DNA of 64,000 bases, taken from positions 124,001-188,000 of the forward strand of contig JAEUTP010000015.1 of the NCBI GenBank assembly GCA_016787705.1. The letters are read 5' to 3'. Positions 1 through 8,151 of the stretch are shown in pieces. Every line of letters starts with the position of its first letter. Within the stretch, counting starts at the first letter, position 1. Under the pieces are notes generated by a model. That model was not told the origin of the DNA. It worked only from the letters and a program-made list of their open reading frames with translations, and did not search any database. The DNA is from Bacteroidia bacterium. GTDB taxonomy: Bacteria > Bacteroidota > Bacteroidia > B-17B0 > Aurantibacillaceae. Made by a program: the position numbers and the translations under genes.

Positions 1-1
1 T

Positions 2-610
2 TACATTAACTGTACTGCAGATATTAAAGCCCTTTCAGATATAATTTGCACCAGTTCTAATGCGGTTCAAATTATTGAGAGCTTACCTGCAAATCAAAAA
101 ATAATATTTGCGCCGGATAAAAATTTAGGTGCTTATATTAATAAAAAAACCGGTCGTAATATGGTATTATGGGATGGTGCCTGTATGGTTCACGAAATAT
201 TTAGTTTAGAAAAATTAATTAAATTAAAGATTCAACATCCAAAAGCATTGGTATTAGCGCATCCTGAATGTGAAGCGCCAATTTTAGAACATGCAGATTT
301 TATTGGAAGCACAACAGCCATTCTTAATTATTCTAAAAAATCAGAAAAAAAAGAATTTATTGTTGTAACCGAAACAGGTATACTTCATCAAATGCAAAAA
401 AATAGTCCGGATAAAACTTTTATACCTGCACCGCCAAATAATAATTGTGCCTGTAACGATTGTCCGTACATGAAGTTAAATACTTTAGAAAAAATTTATG
501 TGGCTTTAAAACACGAGCAGCCCGAATTATTAATGAGTAACGAATTAATTGAAAAAGCAAAAAAACCTATTTTAAAAATGCTTGAATTATCGGCAAAATT
601 TGGATTATAA
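2..610 (+). CDS. nadA: Quinolinate synthase NadA (C-terminal part, 5' end outside window)
   Basis: The reading frame is open from base 2, so the gene starts upstream of the window and about 202 codons remain. NadA condenses iminoaspartate with dihydroxyacetone phosphate to give quinolinate for NAD synthesis, using a [4Fe-4S] cluster. The visible family motifs are [31 protein letters not shown] and CNDCPYM. The cysteines in ICTSSNA, HPEC and CNDC are at the positions expected for the three cluster ligands. An internal ATG at 161 lies inside the conserved core and is not the start. The MORN-repeat gene follows 25 bp later on the same strand. Confidence 0.95.
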   Translation, partial: YINCTADIKALSDIICTSSNAVQIIESLPANQKIIFAPDKNLGAYINKKTGRNMVLWDGACMVHEIFSLEKLIKLKIQHPKALVLAHPECEAPILEHADFIGSTTAILNYSKKSEKKEFIVVTETGILHQMQKNSPDKTFIPAPPNNNCACNDCPYMKLNTLEKIYVALKHEQPELLMSNELIEKAKKPILKMLELSAKFGL

Positions 611-635
611 TTTGTATATTTAAAGTGCTTCTGTA

Positions 636-2333
636 ATGAATAAAATAGTTTTTAAAATATTTCTTTTTTCTGTTTTTCTTTTTTTGAATAAGTTTATTTC
701 TTTTTCACAAAATACAACTGCAAATAATCCAAATGGTTATAACAAATTTTATTACGATAATGGCGCATTAAGTAGTGAAGGAAAAATGAAAGATGGTAAG
801 CCCGAAGGTTACTGGAAGAATTATCACAAGAACGGAAAAGTAAAAATAGAAGGTAATCGTAAGAATTTTCAATTAGATAGTATTTGGAAATTTTATGATG
901 AAAAAGGAAGAATTACAAAATCAATAAATTATAAAGAAGGAAAAAAGAATGGCCTTTCGGCTAATTATGATACACTGCAACGAATTGTAAATTCAGAAAA
1001 TTATGTGAACGATGTTAAACAAGGTGCTTTACGCACGTTTTATAAATCGGGAAAAACAAAAACCATTGTACCTTACGAAAAAGGTAAACCCGAGGGTACA
1101 GCTTATGAATATAGCGAAGATTCTTTAATTACAGCAATAAGTGTTTATAAAGGAGGTATTTTACAAAGCTTTGAAAAAATAAATCAGCGTGATCCAAATA
1201 ATAAAAAGCAAGGTATCTGGAAAGATTTTTATGAGAATTTGGAAGTAAAAAAAGAAATGAAATTTAATGATGATTCATTAGATGGTTATGTGAAAGAATA
1301 TGATAAAAAAGGTAATCTACTTTCTACAAAAAAATTTAATAATGGTAAACAAATATTTAACGCGCCTGAAATTGCCAATGTAGAAGTGTATACCGAACAA
1401 TACCAGGACGGTACTTTAAAATATGAAGGTGTGTATAGTGATGGGGTTGCCATTGGAACGCATTTTAAATACAAACAAAAATACCAGTGCGATAGTAGTT
1501 TGATTTTAAAGGACGACTCAATTTCTTTATTAAGTAAAGAACCTATCTATATTAATAAGTTAGTTTGTAGAAATGTACCTGTGCCCGATAGTGCAATTGA
1601 GTATTTTGATGGTACTGTTGTAGCAAGAGGCGCTGTTGATAGTGTAAGGAATAGAATAGGTGTGTGGTCTGAGTTTCACAACACAGGTGAGTTTAAAGGT
1701 AAAGGTGTTTACAAGGAAGGCAACCGCACAGGTGACTGGGAATTTTATTATGCTTCTGGTAAATTGGAACAAAAAGGAAAATATGATAAAAAAGGAAGAA
1801 CACAAGGCGTTTGGAAATGGTATTACGAAAGCGGACAGGTGTGGCGTGAAGAATTATATGTAAACGGCAGACGCGAAGGAGAAATTAAAGATTACGATCA
1901 GCAGGGTAAAATTATTTTGCGGGGTACTTATGCCGAAAACAGAAAAGAAGGATTGTGGACGTATGAAACACCTGATTATAAAGAAATAGGCAACTATGTA
2001 AACGACGAACCCGATAGTATTTGGGTAAGTTATTATATGCCGTCTAAAGTTAAACGTTTTGAAGGTAGTTATACAGCCGGCGATCCAACAGGTATACATA
2101 CACAATATTATCCTGACGGAAAAAAAATGTATACTGGTAATTATGTAAGTGGTATGAAAGAAGGAGACTGGAAATTTTATGATGAATTTGGTTTTAATTA
2201 TTTAACTATTACCTATAAAAGCGATATAGAAATAAAATGGCAGGGAGATAAGATAAAACCTACCTATGAAGAAGGGTTAAGAACTTATAATATTAAAATA
2301 AACGAAAACAAAACACAAACGATTAGAAAGTAA
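636..2333 (+). CDS. YwqK/MORN-type repeat protein, exported
   Basis: 565 aa. The N-terminus is a signal peptide (hydrophobic stretch ending near FSQN, about residue 25). The rest is a run of about 20-residue repeats with the signature G-x-W-x-x-Y/F-x-x-x-G-x-x-x-x-x-G, for example EGYWKNYHKNGKVKIEGN and TGDWEFYYASGKLEQKGKY. This is the MORN-variant repeat of the YwqK family, common in Bacteroidota and of unknown molecular function; binding or scaffolding at the envelope is only a guess. The stop is 3 bp before the histidine kinase start, so the two are probably cotranscribed. A paralogue lies at 60621-61502. Confidence 0.85.
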   Translation: MNKIVFKIFLFSVFLFLNKFISFSQNTTANNPNGYNKFYYDNGALSSEGKMKDGKPEGYWKNYHKNGKVKIEGNRKNFQLDSIWKFYDEKGRITKSINYKEGKKNGLSANYDTLQRIVNSENYVNDVKQGALRTFYKSGKTKTIVPYEKGKPEGTAYEYSEDSLITAISVYKGGILQSFEKINQRDPNNKKQGIWKDFYENLEVKKEMKFNDDSLDGYVKEYDKKGNLLSTKKFNNGKQIFNAPEIANVEVYTEQYQDGTLKYEGVYSDGVAIGTHFKYKQKYQCDSSLILKDDSISLLSKEPIYINKLVCRNVPVPDSAIEYFDGTVVARGAVDSVRNRIGVWSEFHNTGEFKGKGVYKEGNRTGDWEFYYASGKLEQKGKYDKKGRTQGVWKWYYESGQVWREELYVNGRREGEIKDYDQQGKIILRGTYAENRKEGLWTYETPDYKEIGNYVNDEPDSIWVSYYMPSKVKRFEGSYTAGDPTGIHTQYYPDGKKMYTGNYVSGMKEGDWKFYDEFGFNYLTITYKSDIEIKWQGDKIKPTYEEGLRTYNIKINENKTQTIRK

Positions 2334-2336
2334 TTT

Positions 2337-5300
2337 ATGCAATTGAAAAAAGTTCAACCTGCAAAGGTTGATACAAATACATTAGATCTGCTTCCAATTG
2401 CTATTGCTATTTTTGATAATAAAAAAATTTATTTTGTAAATAAAAAAGCAATTGAACTGTTTAATATTTCAAAAACGCAATTAAAAAAAATAAATTCATT
2501 TTCTGTTTTTCATTTCCTCGATAAAAAATACCACAAACGAATTAAACAAAACAATTTAAAGATCATTAAAGGCGAAGAATTTCCACCAATTGATCTGGAG
2601 TTTAAAACGTTTAAGAAAAAAAACATTATTATTGAAGCTACCTCAAACCGCGTTATATTCGATAATAAATATGTTGTTCAATCGTCTTTTATTGATATAA
2701 CATTATTAAAGCAACAACAACAGGAGCTTATTAATTCCGATTTTTTACTTCAAAAAATTAGCCAGAATAGTTTTGATGTTATCTTTAAATTTTGTTTTGA
2801 CCCTGATGAACTTATTTTTATTAGTGAGTCTGCAAAAAAAGTATTAGGCTATAGTGCAGAAGAAATTTACAAAGCAAAAGATTTGTTATTAAAAGCAACA
2901 CACCCTGATGACAGAGAGTACTTTATTTTTAATAACAGACAAAAATTAAGCTCTAAACAAAAAAATAAAGAAGAAAAAGTAACCATTCGTTTTACACATA
3001 AAAACGGCGATCTTATTTATCTTGAAACAGCAATTAATCCCATTTATGAAGGAAAGAACATAACAGGTGTTATTGGAAGCATAAGAGATATTACCGAAAG
3101 AATAAATGCACAAAATTTATTGAGTGAAACAAAAGATAAATTTGACCTTATTACAAAAAGCAGCAACGATATAATTGCTTTTTTTACTTACCTGCCAAAC
3201 GAAAAATATACCTATGTTAGCCCTAACATAAAAAAGATACTTGGTTATGAGCCTAAGGAATTGCTCAATGACAACGAATTTTTTAACAAGAGGTTGGTTG
3301 GCGATAAAACCGCTTTTTTAAAGCAGGATAAACTGGCAAAAAGCGATCAGAAAAAAAACTTTAAAAGAAATTACTATTATACTTATAAAACTTTAAAAAA
3401 GAATAAAGAAGAAATTTGGCTGGAAAATAATCTTACGCCAATTACCGGGCCGGATGGTAAAATAAGTTTCTTTCTAAATATATTACGCGATATAACCGAG
3501 AAGAAAGAAAGGGAAATAGAGTTAGAGTTTCAACATTTAAATTACCGTAACTTATTAGATAGTTCACCAATTGCATACATTATTCATAAGCAAGGTGTAA
3601 CTGTTTTTTGTAATAAAGCAACATTAAAGCTTTTGCAACTCAAAAATGAAAAACAGATTTTAGGAAAATTTGTTTTGGATTACCTGGCGCCGGAAGACCG
3701 AATGCGGGCGATGGATCGCATTAAAGAAATTTATGGCGGCGTTGATCCTGAAAAATCAAATAACTATACCGTTGTTGATTCGAAGGGTAATCAAATAGAA
3801 ACTGAAATGAAATCCATCGTTATTAAATTTAATAACGCTAATTGCATATTAACTCTTATCAACAACGTTAGCGATCAGCGCAAATTCGAGAAAGAAAAAC
3901 TCAGAGCCGAAATGATAAAGGTTAATAACGAGTTTTTATTGTTGGAAATTAAAGAAAGACAGGAGGCAGAAAAAAAATTACTCGAAAAAACAGCACATTT
4001 ATCTTCAATTTTCGAAAGTTCTAATCACCTTATCTGGACGGTTAATAATAAGTTTGAAATAACATCATTCAATAAAAATTTTTTTGACGTTATATTACAA
4101 AAACATAAAATAAAAGTTCATATTGGGCAATGTATAGCCGATCATTTAAAACAGGGTAAACAAGAGTATATGGATTACTGGTATCCAAAATATACCGAAG
4201 CTTTAAATGGCAATAAACTTGATTTTGAGAAAGAAGATTTTACAACTGAAAAAGTTTACCGCAAAGTATATATTAACCCAATATTTAATGAAAACAATGA
4301 GGTTACTGAGGTTAATTGTATAGCCCATGATAACACCGGATCTAAAGTTTACGAACAAAAACTATTAAACCAAACAAGTAAATTGCAGGCTATTTTCGAA
4401 AGCGGGTCTCAATTAATATGGACTATTAACCGTAATTTTGAATTAACATCCTACAATCAAAATTATTTTAAACTTTTAAGTAAGAACGCGCAGGCTAAAA
4501 AAACAATTTATTTAAAAGACACTATTGTTAACAAAGACAAGCTTGAATTTTGGACCGAAAAATTTAAGCAGGTGTTTAATGGCAAACAACAGATCTTTAC
4601 GCACAAAAGTATTATTAACGGACAGGATGTTTACAGGGAGGTATTTCTTCATCCAATTTATTCACAAGAACAGATCGTAGAAGTTTCGGCTATTGCACAG
4701 GATATAACCGAGCGTATTGAGAATGAAAGTAAGATAATAAAACAGTCAGCAAAACTACAGGCTATTTTTGACAGCAGTCATCACTACATCTGGACAATTA
4801 ACCAGGAGCAAAAACTAACATCATTTAACAAAAACTATTTTGAGCTGGTAACGGCACTTTATAATACCAAACCATTCTTGGGTTTAAAATTAGATCGTGG
4901 TGCGCTATCTAATAATCAGGAATATGCAGGTGTGTTAGATTATCATTACGATAAGGCTTTTAAAGGCGTTGCTACAAATTTTGAAATAGAAACGCAGGAT
5001 AAAGATCATAAGAAAATATATCTCGATATATTCTTTAACCCAATTGTTGAGAATGATAAAATTGTTGAAGTAAGCGGAATTGCACATAACATTACCGATA
5101 AAAAATTAGATCATCAACGCGTAGAACAATCTTTAAAAGAAAAAGATGTGCTGTTAAAAGAAGTGCACCACCGCGTAAAAAACAACATGCAGATCATTAG
5201 CAGCATTTTAAACCTGCAATCATCTTACGTAACGGATAATTATACATTGGCGCTTTTAAAAGAAAGCCAAAACCGTATAAAAACAATGGCTTACATTCAT

Positions 5301-5744
5301 GAAAGTCTTTACCAGAACAAATCCTTTACATCTGTTAACTTTTCTGAATATATTCAAACGCTTGCCAAAAACATTATTCAGTCTTATGTGTTATCGTCCG
5401 AAAAAGTAGAATTGATCTTAAACCTCGAAAAAATAAATCTGAATTTAGATGTTTCAATTCCTGCTGGGCTGATTATAAACGAATTAATTACTAATGCAAT
5501 AAAACATGCTTTTCCTGATACTAAAAAAGGTAAAGTTTGTTTAAATTTGAAATCTGAAAACAATAATATTTGCCTCGAGGTAACAGATAACGGTGTTGGT
5601 ATTCCGCCGGGTGTTGATTATAATAATACAAACACTCTTGGTTTACAATTAGTTAACACCTTAATAGACCAACTGGATGGCGAAATAAAATTTAAATCGG
5701 AAAAAGATAAAGGAACCGAAGTTTTAATTAAATTTAAGATGTGA
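2337..5744 (+). CDS. Multi-PAS sensor histidine kinase (HisKA_2 type), no membrane segment
   Basis: 1135 aa. I see about seven PAS-like units: near residues 15-125, 135-260, 265-395, 395-515, 550-665, 670-790 and 795-915. The last three are close copies, each opening with a variant of IFESSxxLIWTxN and closing before an ITD/ITE-like turn. The kinase core follows: the phosphoacceptor helix with EVHHRVKNNMQ (HisKA_2), then a HATPase domain with NELITNAIKHAF (N box), DNGVGIP (G1) and LGLQLV (G2). No transmembrane helix or signal peptide is visible, so it should sense in the cytoplasm. The stop overlaps the response-regulator region; the LytTR regulator at 5750 is the likely partner. The ligand cannot be read from the sequence. 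Confidence 0.93.
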   Translation: MQLKKVQPAKVDTNTLDLLPIAIAIFDNKKIYFVNKKAIELFNISKTQLKKINSFSVFHFLDKKYHKRIKQNNLKIIKGEEFPPIDLEFKTFKKKNIIIEATSNRVIFDNKYVVQSSFIDITLLKQQQQELINSDFLLQKISQNSFDVIFKFCFDPDELIFISESAKKVLGYSAEEIYKAKDLLLKATHPDDREYFIFNNRQKLSSKQKNKEEKVTIRFTHKNGDLIYLETAINPIYEGKNITGVIGSIRDITERINAQNLLSETKDKFDLITKSSNDIIAFFTYLPNEKYTYVSPNIKKILGYEPKELLNDNEFFNKRLVGDKTAFLKQDKLAKSDQKKNFKRNYYYTYKTLKKNKEEIWLENNLTPITGPDGKISFFLNILRDITEKKEREIELEFQHLNYRNLLDSSPIAYIIHKQGVTVFCNKATLKLLQLKNEKQILGKFVLDYLAPEDRMRAMDRIKEIYGGVDPEKSNNYTVVDSKGNQIETEMKSIVIKFNNANCILTLINNVSDQRKFEKEKLRAEMIKVNNEFLLLEIKERQEAEKKLLEKTAHLSSIFESSNHLIWTVNNKFEITSFNKNFFDVILQKHKIKVHIGQCIADHLKQGKQEYMDYWYPKYTEALNGNKLDFEKEDFTTEKVYRKVYINPIFNENNEVTEVNCIAHDNTGSKVYEQKLLNQTSKLQAIFESGSQLIWTINRNFELTSYNQNYFKLLSKNAQAKKTIYLKDTIVNKDKLEFWTEKFKQVFNGKQQIFTHKSIINGQDVYREVFLHPIYSQEQIVEVSAIAQDITERIENESKIIKQSAKLQAIFDSSHHYIWTINQEQKLTSFNKNYFELVTALYNTKPFLGLKLDRGALSNNQEYAGVLDYHYDKAFKGVATNFEIETQDKDHKKIYLDIFFNPIVENDKIVEVSGIAHNITDKKLDHQRVEQSLKEKDVLLKEVHHRVKNNMQIISSILNLQSSYVTDNYTLALLKESQNRIKTMAYIHESLYQNKSFTSVNFSEYIQTLAKNIIQSYVLSSEKVELILNLEKINLNLDVSIPAGLIINELITNAIKHAFPDTKKGKVCLNLKSENNNICLEVTDNGVGIPPGVDYNNTNTLGLQLVNTLIDQLDGEIKFKSEKDKGTEVLIKFKM

Positions 5745-5749
5745 TAAAC

Positions 5750-6508
5750 ATGGAAAAATTAAGAATATTTATAGTTGAAGACGAAAGCATTGTTGCAAAA
5801 GACATTCAAAACAGTCTTGTAAAATTAGGCTATGAAGTTATTGGCATTGCAAACAATGGCAAAGAGGCGATTGAAAAAATAATTGAAACCATGCCCGATC
5901 TTATTTTAATGGATATCATGATCAAAGGCGATCTTACAGGTATTGATGTAAGCGATAAGATCAAAGAAAAAACAAAAATTCCTGTTATATTTTTAACAGC
6001 TTATGCCGATGAAGGAACGCTTTCTAAAGCAAAAGTTACCGAGCCCTATGGCTATATTTTAAAACCTTTTAAAGAGATTGATCTACACTCTACAATAGAA
6101 ATGGCAGTTTACAAGCATCAGAAAGATGCCGAGCTGCAAAAAGAACGCGACTTTTTATACTCTTTAGTTGAAAATAAAGACGATACCAGTAAAGACATTT
6201 TATTTGTAAAAGCAAACAGTCGTTTGGTAAAAGTGCTTTTAAAAGATATTTTTTATGTAGAAGCGTTGAAAGATTATGTGATCATAAACACGCAATACGC
6301 ACGTTACACCGTTCACAGCACCATGAAAGATATTGAGAAAAAATTAGGCACAACTGATTTTGCACGCGTTCACCGCTCATTCATAGCGCGTTTAGATAAA
6401 ATTCAAAGCATCGATTCTCAAAACGTAATTTTAGAGAACGAGAAAAAAGTAATTCCGGTTGGCGGCTCTTTTAGAGAAGAATTAATGCAAAAATTAAATA
6501 CGCTTTAA
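5750..6508 (+). CDS. LytTR-family response regulator
   Basis: 252 aa from the ATG at 5750. A GTG at 5741 is in frame and overlaps the kinase stop, but it adds only MIN before the usual regulator start MEKLRIFIVEDE. The receiver domain covers about residues 1-120, with acidic E10/D11, the phosphoacceptor D55 in LILMDIMI, the LTAY switch residues and the KPF lysine. The LytTR DNA-binding domain covers about residues 150-250, with the family motifs DIFYVEALKDYV, RVHRSFIA and IPVGGSFR. It forms an operon with the upstream multi-PAS kinase and should be its transcriptional output. Target genes are not evident. Confidence 0.93.
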   Translation: MEKLRIFIVEDESIVAKDIQNSLVKLGYEVIGIANNGKEAIEKIIETMPDLILMDIMIKGDLTGIDVSDKIKEKTKIPVIFLTAYADEGTLSKAKVTEPYGYILKPFKEIDLHSTIEMAVYKHQKDAELQKERDFLYSLVENKDDTSKDILFVKANSRLVKVLLKDIFYVEALKDYVIINTQYARYTVHSTMKDIEKKLGTTDFARVHRSFIARLDKIQSIDSQNVILENEKKVIPVGGSFREELMQKLNTL

Positions 6509-6510
6509 TA

Positions 6511-6672
6511 ATGAGAATATACGGAGGAATTATATTATTTGCCGCATTTATAATTTGGGTATTTTACCGCCTGTTTATTAAAAAGGATTTGAAGCAAAAC
6601 CTGCAAGCCCTCGGTGTTTATTCAAGTTTTGTAATTGTTTGGGCAATAATTTATGCCTTGATGATCTTCTAA
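6511..6672 (+). CDS. Small two-helix membrane protein (53 aa), hypothetical
   Basis: An ATG two bases after the response regulator stop opens a 53-codon frame ending at TAA 6670-6672. The product begins MRIYGGIILF and has two hydrophobic helices (about residues 5-23 and 37-53) separated by a basic turn, KKDLKQN. It is not a recognised family. Its tight placement after the two-component pair suggests cotranscription. With so few residues I cannot exclude a chance ORF, but the hairpin-like membrane topology is coherent. Confidence 0.5.
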   Translation: MRIYGGIILFAAFIIWVFYRLFIKKDLKQNLQALGVYSSFVIVWAIIYALMIF

Positions 6673-6687
6673 ACTTCATTAGTCTTT

Positions 6688-6714
6688 CTTAGTGCTCTTA
6701 GTGTATTAGTGGTT
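6688..6714. repeat. Short tandem array, 9-bp period
   Basis: Three successive copies of a CTTAGTG-like word occur at 9-bp spacing (6688, 6697, 6706), between the small membrane ORF and radA. It is short and degenerate. It resembles the word-like dispersed repeats seen elsewhere in this window, such as GTCTTGCGTC at 52392. Confidence 0.45.
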
Positions 6715-6755
6715 AAAAGCTACAATTAATAGCAAGACATTGCCCGTTACTATAG

Positions 6756-6763
6756 TAACTTTG
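6756..6763 (+). promoter_or_regulatory. radA promoter, -7 element TAACTTTG
   Basis: The site is an exact match to the Bacteroidota -7 consensus TAnnTTTG. It ends 8 bp before the radA ATG, so the transcript should have almost no leader. No -33 TTTG is found at the usual 19-bp spacing; the nearest TTG is at 6740. Confidence 0.5.
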
Positions 6764-6771
6764 ATGTAACA

Positions 6772-8151
6772 ATGTCAAAACCCAAAACAACTTATTTTTG
6801 CCAGAATTGCGGCGCGCCATCTGCCAAATGGATAGGCAAGTGTCCCAGCTGTAACGAGTGGAACACTTACGTAGAAGAAGTCGTTCACAAAGAAAGCAAG
6901 AACGACCGCCTGCAACTATTTTCAGGCAATAAAAACCCAAAACAATCCAATAAATCGGTTTTATTACAGGATGTAGGTCTGCAGGATTTTCCACGTATTC
7001 CCGTACCCGGAAAAGAATTAACGCGTGTATTGGGCGGCGGTATTGTGCCCGGAAGTTTGGTGTTATTTGGTGGCGAGCCCGGCATTGGCAAATCAACCTT
7101 AATGTTGCAATTAGCATTGCGCTTAAAAAATTTAAAGATCCTTTATGTAAGCGGCGAAGAAAGCGAGCAGCAAATAAAAATGCGCGCTGAACGTATTGGC
7201 GTTACCACCGAAAATTGTTTTATTTTACAGGAAACCAACACACAAAATATCTTTCAGCAAATTGTAGAGGTAGAACCACAATTGGTGATCATAGATTCTA
7301 TTCAAACCCTGCATACAAGTTATATTGATAGCAGTCCGGGCAGCGTTAGCCAGGTGCGCGAATGCGCGGCCGAATTATTACGCTTTGCAAAAGAAACCAA
7401 CACGCCTGTTTTTATGATAGGCCATATAACCAAAGAGGGTAGCTTAGCCGGCCCAAAAGTGTTAGAGCACATGGTTGATACCGTTTTGCAGTTTGAAGGC
7501 GACAGGAACCATATTTACCGTCTTTTACGCGCTACCAAAAACCGTTTTGGCAGTACTAACGAAATGGGCATTTACGAAATGAATGGCGATGGCCTTCGCG
7601 AAGTAACCAACCCATCCGAAATTTTAATTACCAATCGAGATACACCAACCAGCGGAGTGGCTATTTCGGCAACCATGGAAGGCAACAGGCCCATGTTAAT
7701 AGAAACACAGGCCCTTGTAAGCAGCGCGGCCTATGGTACACCACAACGCTCATCAACCGGTTTTGATCTTCGTAGATTATCTATGTTATTGGCTGTACTG
7801 GAAAAACGTTGCGGTTTTAAATTAGGAGTAAAAGATGTTTTCATAAATATTGCCGGTGGTATTCGTGTAGAAGATCCCGGAATTGATTTGGCATTAGTAT
7901 GTGCTATTTTAAGTAGTAATGAAGATATGCCAATACCGCAGGATGTATGTTTTGCAGGCGAAGTAGGCTTAACAGGAGAGATACGACCGGTTAACAGAAT
8001 TGAACAACGCATTAGCGAAGCAGAAAAATTAGGCTTCAAAAAAATAATAGTAAGCAGTTATAACCTAAAAGGAATAAACGTAAATTCATACAAAATTAAA
8101 ATACTTTCTGCCGGCAAAATGGAAGAGGTTTTTAGTTTAATATTTGGATGA
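6772..8151 (+). CDS. radA: DNA repair protein RadA/Sms
   Basis: 459 aa, the normal length. RadA is a DnaB-like ATPase that promotes branch migration of recombination intermediates. A C4 zinc finger sits at residues 10-27 (CQNC and CPSC). The RecA-like core has Walker A GGEPGIGKST, and the RadA-specific KNRFGSTNEMGIYEM motif follows. The C-terminal Lon-like domain includes AYGTPQRSSTGFD and the GGIRVEDPGIDLA region. The gene has its own -7 element close to the ATG. Its stop overlaps the start of the SpoIIE-type gene in an ATGA arrangement, so they are translationally coupled. Confidence 0.97.
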   Translation: MSKPKTTYFCQNCGAPSAKWIGKCPSCNEWNTYVEEVVHKESKNDRLQLFSGNKNPKQSNKSVLLQDVGLQDFPRIPVPGKELTRVLGGGIVPGSLVLFGGEPGIGKSTLMLQLALRLKNLKILYVSGEESEQQIKMRAERIGVTTENCFILQETNTQNIFQQIVEVEPQLVIIDSIQTLHTSYIDSSPGSVSQVRECAAELLRFAKETNTPVFMIGHITKEGSLAGPKVLEHMVDTVLQFEGDRNHIYRLLRATKNRFGSTNEMGIYEMNGDGLREVTNPSEILITNRDTPTSGVAISATMEGNRPMLIETQALVSSAAYGTPQRSSTGFDLRRLSMLLAVLEKRCGFKLGVKDVFINIAGGIRVEDPGIDLALVCAILSSNEDMPIPQDVCFAGEVGLTGEIRPVNRIEQRISEAEKLGFKKIIVSSYNLKGINVNSYKIKILSAGKMEEVFSLIFG

